This document shows, in pieces, positions 18,434 to 27,923 of a stretch of 64,000 bases of DNA; within the stretch, counting starts at the first letter, position 1; every line of letters begins with the position of its first letter. The stretch is from Neoalteromonas flava. Lineage in GTDB: Bacteria > Pseudomonadota > Gammaproteobacteria > Enterobacterales > Alteromonadaceae. Where the stretch lies: assembly GCF_002807685.1 (NCBI RefSeq), contig NZ_PEAX01000003.1:745777-809776 (forward strand), written 5' to 3'. The translations under genes and the position numbers were made by a program. The notes beneath the pieces are model-generated. The model was not told the origin of the DNA. It saw only the letters and a program-made list of their open reading frames with translations, and did no database searches.

Positions 18434-19309
18434 TTATTTGCTTGAGTCAGCGAAAAGCGAATCCAGCTTTTGCTCATAATCGTGGTAGCCCAAGTAATCA
18501 TAAAGCTTCATTCGAGTTTGCATCATATCGACCACAGCTTTTTGATCGCCATCCCTTAGAATAGCTTCATATACGGTTTCTGCCGCTTTATTCATAGCTC
18601 TGAATGCACTCAATGGATAAAGCACCATGGCAGCACCCCATTCCCCAAGTTCTTTTGCATTCCATAGTTCAGTCTTACCGAATTCCGTAATATTCGCCAA
18701 AACAGGCACATCAAGCGCGTCAGCAAAGGCGCGGTAATGTTCTTCGGTTTGAATAGCTTCTGCGAAAATACCATCTGCACCAGCGGCTACGTAGGCCTTC
18801 GCCCGCTCAATAGCAGCTTCCAATCCTTCTTGGGCAAATGCGTCAGTACGCGCCATAATGAAGAAGTCTGGGTCAGTGCGCGCATCTACGGCCGCTTTTA
18901 TGCGGTCAACCATCTCTGCGGTAGAGACTATGGCTTTATTAGGACGATGGCCACAGCGCTTTTGCGCGACTTGGTCTTCCATATGTACAGCGGCCGCCCC
19001 CGCTTTTTGCATGTCTTTTATCGTTTTCGCAATATTGAACGCGCCACCCCACCCCGTATCGATGTCCACTAGTAACGGTAGGTTACATGCTGCCGTGATG
19101 CGCTGTACATCAACGAGGACATCATTTAATGACGTCATGCCTAGATCTGGCAGACCATAAGAAGCGTTAGCCACACCACCACCAGATAAATAAATAGCTT
19201 GATGTCCAATCTGCTCTGCCATCATCGCTGCATACGCATTAATGGTTCCAACGATCTGTAATGGATGATTCTTTGCGAGTGCCTCGCGAAAACGTTTACC
19301 TGGACTCAT
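18434..19309 (-). CDS. prpB: PrpB, 2-methylisocitrate lyase
   Basis: It cleaves 2-methylisocitrate into pyruvate and succinate. The 291 residues of the isocitrate lyase/PEP mutase fold carry the active-site motif Q-K-R-C-G-H (usual form K-K-C-G-H). Also present are [15 protein letters not shown] and [13 protein letters not shown] is well placed before ATG 19309. Only 8 bp separate it from the GntR regulator gene upstream. Confidence 0.95.
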   Translation of the reverse strand: MSPGKRFREALAKNHPLQIVGTINAYAAMMAEQIGHQAIYLSGGGVANASYGLPDLGMTSLNDVLVDVQRITAACNLPLLVDIDTGWGGAFNIAKTIKDMQKAGAAAVHMEDQVAQKRCGHRPNKAIVSTAEMVDRIKAAVDARTDPDFFIMARTDAFAQEGLEAAIERAKAYVAAGADGIFAEAIQTEEHYRAFADALDVPVLANITEFGKTELWNAKELGEWGAAMVLYPLSAFRAMNKAAETVYEAILRDGDQKAVVDMMQTRMKLYDYLGYHDYEQKLDSLFADSSK

Positions 19310-19317
19310 AGTCGCCT

Positions 19318-19974
19318 CTAATTTTGTTGAAGTTTAAATTCGATGTTATTGCGTGAGTATAGAATGTGCCTACGCATCAGCATTTCGGCGAGTTCTTCAT
19401 CACGATGTTGAATGGCATTAACAATCTGTTGATGCTCAGTAAATGCAGTCGATACTCTGGGGCCGGCCATACCCAATTGAACGCGATACATGCGCACAAG
19501 ATGATAAATTCCGTTGACTAACATTTGGATCAATTGTTGGTTTTTGCTGCCTTGAACGATGCGATAATGGAAGTCAACGTCACCAGCTTCCTGATAATAG
19601 GATTGACCGTCTTTGACACTGGTCGCATGCTTATCTAACAATCCTTGCAGCTCTTCGACTTCGTTCTCTGTCATGTTACGCGCCGCTAGTCGAGCAGCCA
19701 TACCTTCAAGTGATTCACGCACCTGATAGAGTTCAATCAAGCCTTCAACCGACAATGACACAACACGTGCACCAACGTTTGCTTTACGCTCAATCAAATG
19801 GCACGAGGCTAGACGATTAATTGCTTCACGCACCACTGCACGACTGACCTGATAGGTCGCCGCAAGCTCGGCTTCGCTGAGTTTACAGCCAGCTGCGATC
19901 ACACCTTCCACAATGTCTTTGCGTAATTGGTAAAACAATTTATCAGACGATGTTACGGCGAGCTCTTGTTGCAT
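19318..19974 (-). CDS. GntR-family (FadR subfamily) regulator of the propionate operon
   Basis: 218 residues. The N-terminal winged helix-turn-helix shows [24 protein letters not shown]. The C-terminal FCD domain has metal-site-type residues D-V-D-F-H and a H-x-x-I-V-N-A-I motif. It is the first gene of the minus-strand unit regulator-prpB-prpC-acnD-prpF. This layout is known in Shewanella and Pseudomonas-type prp clusters, where a GntR protein replaces the sigma-54 activator PrpR of enterics. Two TTGTCGACAA palindromes just upstream fit FadR-type operators, so autoregulation by repression relieved by a pathway intermediate is a reasonable inference. Confidence 0.9.
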   Translation of the reverse strand: MQQELAVTSSDKLFYQLRKDIVEGVIAAGCKLSEAELAATYQVSRAVVREAINRLASCHLIERKANVGARVVSLSVEGLIELYQVRESLEGMAARLAARNMTENEVEELQGLLDKHATSVKDGQSYYQEAGDVDFHYRIVQGSKNQQLIQMLVNGIYHLVRMYRVQLGMAGPRVSTAFTEHQQIVNAIQHRDEELAEMLMRRHILYSRNNIEFKLQQN

Positions 19975-19996
19975 TAAGAATTACCAGACACTCAAT

Positions 19997-20008
19997 ATTG
20001 TCGACAAT
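19997..20008. promoter_or_regulatory. Proximal operator-like palindrome ATTGTCGACAAT
   Basis: A perfect 12-bp palindrome 22 bp before the regulator start codon. Its TTGTCGACAA core has the T-x-G-T-n-n-n-A-C-x-A form of FadR-subfamily GntR operators. It is identical to the copy at 20049-20060. Confidence 0.75.
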
Positions 20009-20048
20009 TTTAGCCTAATTGAAAATTTAATCCACCCATAAAGCCTAC

Positions 20049-20060
20049 ATTGTCGACAAT
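20049..20060. promoter_or_regulatory. Distal operator-like palindrome ATTGTCGACAAT
   Basis: Second identical copy. The centres of the two copies are 52 bp apart, close to five helical turns, so bound dimers would face the same side of the DNA and could cooperate or loop. Confidence 0.75.
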
Positions 20061-20240
20061 AATGTGGAATTCCAAGGAATTATGAAGAACAGAATAGAGA
20101 AAATTTTTAAATGTAAATGCAGGTATTCTGTGCTTTTGGGCACGAATGCATTGCGCTATTGGGAAGTGTTATTGAGAGGAAATGCCAGACTAAAGTATTA
20201 TCCTCATTAAACCTAGTCAGACCTGAATATGAATACTCTG

Positions 20241-21431
20241 CTACCGACGTTGATACTCGAACAGCTGCCTATCGATATTCCCGCCTTGCATTTCAGTGCC
20301 AGTCGCTAACATGTTAAACGCTGACGTGTCAGAGCGAAGGTAAGCATTGAGGAATAACAATTCCCAGTTATCGCGATCCTCCCATGAGCCACCCTCAAAT
20401 ATATGCGGTTGATCGACAAGTTCAATCACATAACGAGGACCAGACAGTTGCTGCATTGCAGGAAGGATAGACTCTTTAGTCGTCACAGTGTCATCGGTAC
20501 CAAAAAATGCCAGTGTCGGTACTGATACGTTCTGCAAACTCGAATTATTTTTGCCAAATGCAAAAACGTCTTCTCCTTCAAAGTTACCGCCAGTCCAAGG
20601 AGCTGCAGCTACGATCGCTTTAACCCGAGAATCTTTAACAGAGGAAGCATTCCCTGAAATATCAGCGCCCGCTAAAGCCAGCGCGGTAAAGCCGCCATAA
20701 CTATGACAGCTTACGGCGATGTTGTTAGCGTCGACGTGTTGACCAAACTCACGACTATCAACAATTGAGTCTATTACGGCTTTTGTGAACAAGGGACGTA
20801 AAAACCCAATGTGATCATTGTCGCCGAATAATCTGGAGAACCGATTATCACCATAAAAAATCACTGCGACGATGTAACCATGGCTGGCAATGCTGTTAGC
20901 GTGCTGAATATCATAAATGCCATGCGCTGTAGCGCCGTGAGCTAAAACAACCAATGGATAGCGGGCGTCACTATCTGCAAACAATGGTTGCTCACCTGGC
21001 CCAAGCATGTAGATAAACGCCCCATACGCAGAGTTTTGATACGGGAATTGGTACGAATTATTAGTGAGACCACTCACAGTAGGATACGTGATGAACGCGG
21101 TTACCGGCACAGTGTCTTCGCTCTCAGTTGCGTACATATCTTCTCGGTCTGGGATGGTCACATCCACAGTCCACGCGGCGTCAGGATGCTTTAAAATGTC
21201 AGTTAGATAGCGCTGTGATCCGTACCAAGTGCGTTTACCGCTAAGATAGGTCTCCATTTCTTCGCTGTCGAGCGCTTGATAATTTTCAGAGACGATCAAA
21301 TTCGTTGATGCTACTGGATGTGGGCCAGCTGATAATGGCTGTAATTCTCTGGCTTTAAGCTCGCTCATATAGGATCCCAGCATATTCATAAACACGATAA
21401 GGAAAAATGTCTTGGTTAAATTTATATACAC
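20241..21431 (-). CDS. Secreted alpha/beta hydrolase (chlorophyllase/PAF-acetylhydrolase-like)
   Basis: 396 residues. It begins at GTG 21431 with AGGGG upstream and an N-terminal hydrophobic stretch (about 5-22) acting as signal peptide or anchor. The hydrolase fold shows L-V-V-L-A-H-G-A-T-A-H-G, nucleophile C-H-S-Y-G-G with Ser244, acid F-F-G-T-D-D-T-V and His in D-Q-P-H-I-F. The triad is complete. The layout resembles dienelactone-hydrolase and chlorophyllase-like esterases, which include polyester hydrolases, but the substrate cannot be inferred. It is single, and the operon regulator lies beyond a 266-bp gap. Confidence 0.72.
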   Translation of the reverse strand: MYINLTKTFFLIVFMNMLGSYMSELKARELQPLSAGPHPVASTNLIVSENYQALDSEEMETYLSGKRTWYGSQRYLTDILKHPDAAWTVDVTIPDREDMYATESEDTVPVTAFITYPTVSGLTNNSYQFPYQNSAYGAFIYMLGPGEQPLFADSDARYPLVVLAHGATAHGIYDIQHANSIASHGYIVAVIFYGDNRFSRLFGDNDHIGFLRPLFTKAVIDSIVDSREFGQHVDANNIAVSCHSYGGFTALALAGADISGNASSVKDSRVKAIVAAAPWTGGNFEGEDVFAFGKNNSSLQNVSVPTLAFFGTDDTVTTKESILPAMQQLSGPRYVIELVDQPHIFEGGSWEDRDNWELLFLNAYLRSDTSAFNMLATGTEMQGGNIDRQLFEYQRR

Positions 21432-21472
21432 ACTTTTCCCCTTCTCGCACTTAGTCTGCCAGTTGAGTGTAT

Positions 21473-21805
21473 TCAGGCCTTTTTAACGAATTGAGATTTC
21501 AACATCATGGCACCCATTCCATCCACCTTACAGTCAATATCGTGATCGCCATCAACAATGCGATTAATTTTAGCTTTGGTGCCAATTTTAATCACGCTAG
21601 ACGAACCTTTGACCTTTAGGTCTTTGATTAATGTAACGCTATCCCCTTCATGCAAGGTATTGCCTACTGCGTCTTTACGGCTCGGTGCATTTTCTTCAGC
21701 ATCATTTACTTGCCATTCATGCCCGCACTCGGGGCAAACCAACAATGCTTGGTCTTGATACGTATATTCGGATTGACATTGCGGGCATGGGGGTAACGTA
21801 GACAT
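21473..21805 (-). CDS. yjdM: PhnA/YjdM-type zinc-ribbon protein
   Basis: 110 residues. The N-terminal zinc ribbon has C-P-Q-C (about 8-11) and C-P-E-C-G-H-E-W (about 24-31). The PhnA domain follows: [16 protein letters not shown], then [10 protein letters not shown] and [10 protein letters not shown]. Although once linked to alkylphosphonate use, the role of YjdM is not established and no phn genes are nearby. GAGAG lies before the start. Confidence 0.9.
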   Translation of the reverse strand: MSTLPPCPQCQSEYTYQDQALLVCPECGHEWQVNDAEENAPSRKDAVGNTLHEGDSVTLIKDLKVKGSSSVIKIGTKAKINRIVDGDHDIDCKVDGMGAMMLKSQFVKKA

Positions 21806-21875
21806 TCAAAAGCTCTCTGCTAGAAAACTGTAATATTACCACTCTTTTTTGCAGCTCTTAAGGCCAAGTTTACTA

Positions 21876-22022
21876 TTATCTATTGTTTAATTTATTTCTG
21901 TCTCCAGCGCACCTTTTTGAACAATATTTAACTTCTTGCCAGTTTTTTTCCCATTTTTTGCGCCAACTAAAAGGGCGATGACAGACTGGACAAAGTTTTG
22001 ATGGTAAATCAGACTTTTTCAT
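21876..22022 (-). CDS. Small DUF2256 protein
   Basis: 48 residues. It starts at ATG 22022 inside the last codons of the upstream photolyase-like gene (14-bp overlap, other frame) and stops at TAA 21876-21878. It matches the DUF2256 pattern: [19 protein letters not shown], then K-K-W-E-K-N-W, then V-K-Y-C-S-K-R-C. Two C-x2-C / C-x3-C pairs look like a metal site. In other bacteria I know this small family beside cryptochrome genes, which fits. The function is unknown; translational coupling to the photolyase is likely. Confidence 0.85.
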   Translation of the reverse strand: MKKSDLPSKLCPVCHRPFSWRKKWEKNWQEVKYCSKRCAGDRNKLNNR

Positions 22023-23547
22023 TTTTAGATAACTTACTTAAAAACACCTCAGCGTCGTCGCGCATCGCGGCAACTGTATTCTGATCCATTTTACTGAGTG
22101 TGCTAAAGATCATCCCCATGCGCCCGTTGTCTTCTAAGCGTTCTTTATTGCGCACGATAAAATCCCAGTACAGGTAATTAAAGGGGCACGCTTGATGACC
22201 CGTTTTTTCTTTCACATTGTAGTGGCAGTTCTTGCAGTAGTCTGACATCTTATTGATATAGCTTCCGCTAGCCGCGTAAGGCTTGCTCGCCAAATTTCCG
22301 CCATCTGCATATAAAATCATGCTTGAAACGTTGGGTAACTCTACCCATTCATAAGCATCCGCATAAACCAGCAAGTACCATTCGTTAACGTCTTTGGGGT
22401 CAAGACCGGCGATCAATGCAAAGTTACCCAGCACCATCAACCGTTGAATATGGTGTGCATAAGCGTTGGCTTTAGTTTCATTGATACATTGCTGCAAGCA
22501 ATTCATATCGGTATTACCCGACCAGTAAAACTCGGGTAATTTACGGCGGGCGTACAATTGATTTCGACTTGATAACTCGGGCATGTAGTGCCAATAAAAC
22601 CCCCTAATATACTCTCGCCAACCGATAATCTGGCGCATGAAACCTTCGACACTATTAATCGGAGCTTGGCCGGCATGGTAGGCCTCTAATGCTGCCTCAA
22701 TCACTTCCTCGACGTGCAATAATCCACAATTCAAGTAAAAACTGATGTGCGAGTGGAATAACCACGGTTGACCACTCACCATGGCATCTTGATATTGTCC
22801 AAAATTGGGTAAACGCTCGTCAATAAAGGAGTTCAGCACCTTTAATGCCTGGTCACGCGTAACCGCAAAAGCAAAATTTTCTAAACTTCCGAAGTGATCA
22901 GCAAACTCATTACTAACCAAATCGATCACCTGAGCGGTGATTTCATCGTGCGCGAAAGTACTGCGCTTTGGAACGTTAATATCGCTTGGCATTGGCTCGC
23001 GGTTTTGGTGATCAAAGTTCCATTTCCCCCCGATAGGTTTACCCTTTTCCAGCAAATATCCGGTACGCTTACGTACTTCGCGATAAAAGTACTCCATCCG
23101 CAATTCCTTGCGCCCCTCGGCCCACTCTGAAAAGAAATTCTGTGGCATCAAAAATCTATTATCTTCACGTACCTCAACGTCGACTTTGAGTTCACCCTGC
23201 CAGGTTTTGATATCCTCCAGCAGTCTAAATTCACCCGGTTGAGCAATAACCACTTTGTCGAAACTAGACTTAGCAAGCAGCCATTTTACTTGAGCTTTAA
23301 TACTGCCTTGATTGTCATCGTGCAGATAATCGATGTAATGCACGTTTATGTCATTTTCTTCCAACGCTGCTGCAAAATGACGCATGGCCGAGAACAGAAA
23401 GGCTATCTTCTGTTTGTGGTGTTTAACGTAAGTCGCTTCCTCTTTGACTTCAGCCATGAGTATTACGTCAGAAGACTTATCCAAGTCTTCTAAACTGCTC
23501 ATGGACATTGACAGCTGGTCACCTAGTACGACTCGTAATACTGACAT
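22009..23547 (-). CDS. Iron-sulfur-type bacterial cryptochrome/(6-4) photolyase (DPRP family)
   Basis: 512 residues. The N-terminus [10 protein letters not shown] and the M-R-H-F-A segment are typical of the deoxyribodipyrimidine photolyase-related family, as are [15 protein letters not shown] and [16 protein letters not shown]. The C-terminal C-K-N-C-H-Y-N-V then C-P-F-N-Y-L-Y-W, with an earlier Cys, fits the 4Fe-4S cluster ligands of this group. Members bind FAD and repair (6-4) photoproducts or act as photoreceptors. It begins 2 bp after the class I photolyase stop, with AAGGG upstream, and its end overlaps the DUF2256 gene. Confidence 0.88.
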   Translation of the reverse strand: MSVLRVVLGDQLSMSMSSLEDLDKSSDVILMAEVKEEATYVKHHKQKIAFLFSAMRHFAAALEENDINVHYIDYLHDDNQGSIKAQVKWLLAKSSFDKVVIAQPGEFRLLEDIKTWQGELKVDVEVREDNRFLMPQNFFSEWAEGRKELRMEYFYREVRKRTGYLLEKGKPIGGKWNFDHQNREPMPSDINVPKRSTFAHDEITAQVIDLVSNEFADHFGSLENFAFAVTRDQALKVLNSFIDERLPNFGQYQDAMVSGQPWLFHSHISFYLNCGLLHVEEVIEAALEAYHAGQAPINSVEGFMRQIIGWREYIRGFYWHYMPELSSRNQLYARRKLPEFYWSGNTDMNCLQQCINETKANAYAHHIQRLMVLGNFALIAGLDPKDVNEWYLLVYADAYEWVELPNVSSMILYADGGNLASKPYAASGSYINKMSDYCKNCHYNVKEKTGHQACPFNYLYWDFIVRNKERLEDNGRMGMIFSTLSKMDQNTVAAMRDDAEVFLSKLSKNEKV

Positions 23548-23549
23548 AA

Positions 23550-24974
23550 CTAGCCCTTTACTTTTTCATAGGCATCTAGTGCACGCTGGCGTGATGCTTT
23601 TAGGTCAACAATGGGCTTGGGATAATCCTTGCCTAAAGTGATATTTGCCTCGGCTAAAACCTTCTCAGGCGCTTCCCAAGGCTTGTGGATGTATTTATTC
23701 GGCATACTACTAAGCTCAGGACAATAGGATCGTACGTATTCCCCCTGTTTATCAAATTTCTCTCCCTGCAATACCGGATTAAAGATCCGAAAGTATGGCG
23801 CAGCGTCAGCCCCTGAGCCCGCCACCCACTGCCAACTCGCAGTATTCGATGCGAGGTCGGCATCAACTAAGCAATCCCAGAACCACGCTTCGCCTTTGCG
23901 CCAGTCTTGCAATAAATTTTTGACGAGGAATGATCCTACTACCATACGCACACGATTATGCATGTAGCCGGTTTGCCAAAGTTCGCGCATGCCTGCATCT
24001 ATTATCGGAATACCCGTTTGCCCGCGTTGCCACGCCAGCAACGCTTCTTTCTCATCATTCCAAGGAAATTTGTCGAATTTTTCATTAAAATTAGTCTGCG
24101 TAATCTCAGGCCAGTGGTAGAGCAAATAGTAGCTAAACTCACGCCAGCCTAATTCAGATAGATACGTATCAATAGATTCGTTATCACGTCCACCAAATTT
24201 ATCAAGGATGGCGTACCACACTTGATTCGGCGATATTTCACCAAAACGCAAGTGCGGCGATAGCCGAGATGTGCCAACAACCGAAGGAATGTCTCTGTCA
24301 GATTTATACTGCCTCGCAGCGTCGCTAATAAATCGTTGCAGTTTTGTTGCTGCGCCCTCTTCGCCCGGTGTCCAGTGCTTGGAAAAATCATCAGCCCACG
24401 GGAGCGTGGGTAGCAAATTAAGAGCATCTAGCTCTAAACTTTCCACGTCATTATCTAAGTAAGTAATCCTTTCTGGACTGGGTAAAGGATAGCGCGGTGA
24501 ATCAGCATTTAGACAGCCTTTGCGGTAGTACGGTGTGAATACCTTGTACGCGCCACCGTCTTGCTTGGATATTGTCATGGGCTCCCAGAGAAGGGATCCA
24601 TTAAAGCTTTTCGCGCTAATCCCAGAGGCCTTCAAACGCCCCTTAATTTGCTGGTCACGCTGCCTTTGCCAAGGCTGATAGCAGCGATTCCATACTACAT
24701 TTTCAGCTTCACACTCGGTGGCAAGTTCGTGCAGGATCGTAGCTGGATCACCGCGACGAATAATCAGATGTTGGTTTAAGCGGCTTCTTAGTTTATCCAG
24801 TGAATGGTGTAACCACCATTGGCTCGCAGCGCCTAAGTCTCGGCGGTCCTCAGTGCGATCATCGACTATGTAAACCGGTACTATCTTGCCCTGTTCAACC
24901 GCCCAAGAGAGCGCCGGATTATCTTTTACTCTTAAGTCCTGCCGAAACCATACGATCGTGGTAGCAACCGTCAT
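23550..24974 (-). CDS. phrB: Class I CPD deoxyribodipyrimidine photolyase
   Basis: A light-driven FAD enzyme that splits cyclobutane pyrimidine dimers. 474 residues (E. coli PhrB 472). The antenna domain starts I-V-W-F-R-Q-D-L-R-V-K-D-N-P-A-L. The FAD-binding domain carries R-L-S-P-H-L-R-F-G-E-I-S-P and G-Q-T-G-I-P-I-I-D-A-G-M-R-E-L. It continues M-H-N-R-V-R-M-V-V-G-S-F-L-V-K, D-W-R-K-G-E-A-W-F and the W-Q-W-V-A-G-S-G-A-D-A-A-P-Y-F-R-I-F-N-P signature. It is the first gene of the minus-strand repair unit, divergent from cryptochrome DASH across a gap of about 115 bp that should hold both promoters. Confidence 0.92.
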   Translation of the reverse strand: MTVATTIVWFRQDLRVKDNPALSWAVEQGKIVPVYIVDDRTEDRRDLGAASQWWLHHSLDKLRSRLNQHLIIRRGDPATILHELATECEAENVVWNRCYQPWQRQRDQQIKGRLKASGISAKSFNGSLLWEPMTISKQDGGAYKVFTPYYRKGCLNADSPRYPLPSPERITYLDNDVESLELDALNLLPTLPWADDFSKHWTPGEEGAATKLQRFISDAARQYKSDRDIPSVVGTSRLSPHLRFGEISPNQVWYAILDKFGGRDNESIDTYLSELGWREFSYYLLYHWPEITQTNFNEKFDKFPWNDEKEALLAWQRGQTGIPIIDAGMRELWQTGYMHNRVRMVVGSFLVKNLLQDWRKGEAWFWDCLVDADLASNTASWQWVAGSGADAAPYFRIFNPVLQGEKFDKQGEYVRSYCPELSSMPNKYIHKPWEAPEKVLAEANITLGKDYPKPIVDLKASRQRALDAYEKVKG

Positions 24975-25088
24975 ACTTCACCCTAATTAATTCTATTTGC
25001 TGCAGTTAAATACTCCTTCACAAAGTTTTTCGATCCATAGTTCATAAATTTCGCTATTGATTGTGTAGTAATTGTATTGGGGTCTGTT

Positions 25089-26390
25089 ATGAGCGCAACA
25101 CGAGGGCTTTATATCTTTCGCAATGACTTGCGACTGAGCGACAATCCATCCTTAAAAGCCACCTGTGAAAAAGTCGACGAACTTTTATTGGTCTATGTAG
25201 TTGAAGAGCGCTGGTTCGCACCCAATCAATTTGGGTTGGTAGCGCTTGGCCAACATCGACAACGTTTTTTAATGGAAAGTTTAAGTGATCTCGCTACCCG
25301 ACTAGGAGAACATGGACAAAATCTTTGGGTTATTCAAGGTGACTTCACTACTGTCTACGAAACCCTAATACAAGCTTATCAACCACACGTTGTCGGCATG
25401 GCTGAGTGCTGTGGCGTTTACGAGCAAAAACAATCTAATAGTATCGCTTATTTTGCAGAGAAAGCTGGTGCAAAGCTAATCTCAGACACCGCGGAATGTT
25501 TATTTGACCGGCCAGAATTGCCGTTTGATTTAAGCGATATGCCGAATGTTTTCTCGCCATTTAGACGTAAGATAGAACAGAATCTTACGCCAAAAGGCCC
25601 AACTACGACGCTCAGTAAAGTCCCGCCCATTTCAATTGCGGCTGATGACTGTTTAGCCATGTTTACTAATGTTGCGCTTGATTCAACTCACTCAAGTCAG
25701 GAGCACCGCCACACTTACCCCAAGTTAAAAGGTGGTGAAACCGCCGCACAACAGCAACTGAATTTTTATACTTTCGAGTCAGACCTTATTGCTACCTATA
25801 AAGAAACGCGTAATGGCTTGGATGGTTGGGAATTTTCTTCCAAATTATCAGCGTGGTTAGCGCTCGGCTGTCTATCTCCCCGTCAAGCTTATGCTAAGAT
25901 CTGTGAGTACGAAGCCAATGTTTGTGCAAACCAATCAACCTATTGGATGTATTTTGAATTACTTTGGCGCGAATTTTTCCATTGGCAAGCCTATAAGCAC
26001 GAAGATTTACTGTTTAAATTTGCTGGCATTCAGCAACGCTCACCCTCTACTGAGCACAATCAGGATAAATTTAAACGCTGGCAAAACGGTGAAACAGGCT
26101 TCGGAATAGTCGACGCTTGCATGCGTCAATTGACCACCATCGGATTCATGTCTAATCGCGGGCGCCAGTTAGTTGCTAGTTGTTTTGTCCATGAACTTGG
26201 CTTGGATTGGCGTTATGGTGCGGCCTTTTTTGAACAAGAACTTATAGACTATGATGTCGCGAGTAACTGGGGAAATTGGCAATATCTGGCTGGGGTGGGT
26301 AGCGATCCAAGAGGCCATAGACAGTTCAATCTTGAAAAGCAAACCCAACAATACGACCCAGACGGTTCATTTCGGCGCCAATGGCTGTAA
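25089..26390 (+). CDS. Cryptochrome DASH
   Basis: 433 residues from ATG 25089, which has GGGG 6 nt upstream; an earlier TTG at 25077 is less likely. DASH features are L-Y-I-F-R-N-D-L-R-L-S-D-N-P and the G-Q-H-R-Q-R-F-L segment. Also present are G-C-L-S-P-R-Q-A-Y, E-L-L-W-R-E-F-F-H-W, N-R-G-R-Q-L-V-A-S and L-D-W-R-Y-G-A-A-F-F-E. The protein ends S-D-P-R-G-H-R-Q-F-N and the usual Y-D-P-D-G-x-x-x-R-x-W. DASH proteins bind FAD plus MTHF and repair dimers mainly in single-stranded DNA. The next photolyase-like gene overlaps its end by 10 bp. Confidence 0.92.
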   Translation: MSATRGLYIFRNDLRLSDNPSLKATCEKVDELLLVYVVEERWFAPNQFGLVALGQHRQRFLMESLSDLATRLGEHGQNLWVIQGDFTTVYETLIQAYQPHVVGMAECCGVYEQKQSNSIAYFAEKAGAKLISDTAECLFDRPELPFDLSDMPNVFSPFRRKIEQNLTPKGPTTTLSKVPPISIAADDCLAMFTNVALDSTHSSQEHRHTYPKLKGGETAAQQQLNFYTFESDLIATYKETRNGLDGWEFSSKLSAWLALGCLSPRQAYAKICEYEANVCANQSTYWMYFELLWREFFHWQAYKHEDLLFKFAGIQQRSPSTEHNQDKFKRWQNGETGFGIVDACMRQLTTIGFMSNRGRQLVASCFVHELGLDWRYGAAFFEQELIDYDVASNWGNWQYLAGVGSDPRGHRQFNLEKQTQQYDPDGSFRRQWL

Positions 26391-27904
26391 GCAATAAACC
26401 ACCACAGATAGTTTGGTTCAAGCGGAATTTGCGCTTGCGAGACCATGCCCCGCTTGCTAGGGCATGCAGCAATCAGTGTCCCGCCATTCTACTGTACATA
26501 TTCGAACCAATGTTATTGGACGATCCGCACTACGATAAACGACATTGGCAGTTTGTTTGGCAGTCTATACAAGACCTTAATGAGCAATTAGCAGAACGGG
26601 ATTGTCAGATCTTAGTGGCACTCGGCGAAGTGCAAAACGTGCTCTCTTACTTATTAACACAAACTGGCTTCGACAAATTAATCAGTCACGAAGAGGTTGG
26701 CATAGATAAAACCTTTCAACGTGACCGTGCCCTCCAACAATGGTGTCAGGAAAATGGTGTTGATTGGCAAGAGTTTGCAGATGCCGGGATCATTCGAGGT
26801 CTCACGCATAGAAAAAATTGGCTTAGCGCTTGGCGCCTATTTATGCAACAAGAAGTCTGTGACCCAGAACTAGCCAGCGTTAACCCGTACGATTTGCGCT
26901 CTTTGCATAATGATAGTTACCTCGATACTCCGTTAATTAATCTTACTAATATTGACGTTTCTGAATTATTTAGTGAGTTATCAAAAAAAAGCATGAACAG
27001 ACAGCCTGGAGGCGAAAAACGCGCATGGCATGTGCTTAGAGACTTCTTAAAGGCGCGTGGTGAATTCTATCAAAAACATATTTCTAAGCCTGCTCTTGCG
27101 CGGATTGCTTGTTCTCGTTTATCTCCGTACTTAGCATGGGGAAATATCAGTAGTCGACAGGTCTACCAAACCATTCAGCGATCGCAAACGATCAAACATT
27201 GGAGTGGCGTAAAACGCGCCTTTCTTTCGCGCATACAATGGCGCAGCCACTTTATTCAGAAGTTTGAGTCTGAGTGTCGCATGGAATTCGCACCGGTTAA
27301 TCGGGGCTATGATCACTATCCATATTCAGAATCAAATACGGAATATATGCGCGCATGGAAAAGTGGTAATACTGGTTTACCAATGATTGATGCATGCATG
27401 CGCGCTGTTTGTAAGACCGGATACTTAAACTTTCGCATGCGTGCAATGTTAGTGAGCTTTTTAACTCACCATATGAATATGAATTGACAAACAGGGGCTC
27501 ACCACCTAGCCCGGCAATTTTTAGACTTTGAACCTGGTATCCATTACCCTCAATTTCAAATGCAAGCCGGAATAACCGGTACCAATACAATTCGATTGTA
27601 TAACCCTATTAAACAATCAATGGAACATGATCCAGACGGCGAATTTATACGTGCTTGGGTTCCAGAACTCAGCCTAGTGCCTTCTCCACTTATTCACACC
27701 CCATGGCATTTAACCCCAATGGAACAGGCGATCTATCAAATAGAACTAGGAAAAGACTACCCTTATCCAATCGTTGACCCTGACAAAACTGCTCGCGCTG
27801 CGCGGGATAGGCTATGGAAGTTTAGAGAACGCGACGATGTTAAAAACGAGGCAAATAGAATACTCCAGCGACACAGCGTGCCTAATTCATCTGCAACAAG
27901 GTAA
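26381..27904 (+). pseudogene. Fourth photolyase/cryptochrome-like gene with in-frame TGA
   Basis: One continuous frame of 507 codons is interrupted only by TGA at 27485-27487 (codon 369). The first part has I-V-W-F-K-R-N-L-R-L-R-D-H-A-P-L, R-L-S-P-Y-L-A-W-G-N-I-S and N-T-G-L-P-M-I-D-A-C-M-R-A-V. It continues L-N-F-R-M-R-A-M-L-V-S-F-L-T-H-H. After the stop the frame continues with [13 protein letters not shown], then Y-N-P-I-K-Q and [10 protein letters not shown]. The stop sits where relatives have the Trp of the D-W-R-x-G segment, so TGG to TGA is a one-base change. Without the second part the FAD site is incomplete. Both halves are otherwise undamaged, which suggests a recent mutation or a sequence error. 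It is co-transcribed with cryptochrome DASH. Confidence 0.88.
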
Positions 27905-27923
27905 CAGCGTTGATACGATTTAT

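Noticed and set aside
27485-27487. TGA as a selenocysteine codon in the photolyase-like gene
   Set aside because: The position is Trp in relatives, not Cys, and no selenocysteine insertion stem-loop is evident just downstream. A nonsense mutation explains it better.
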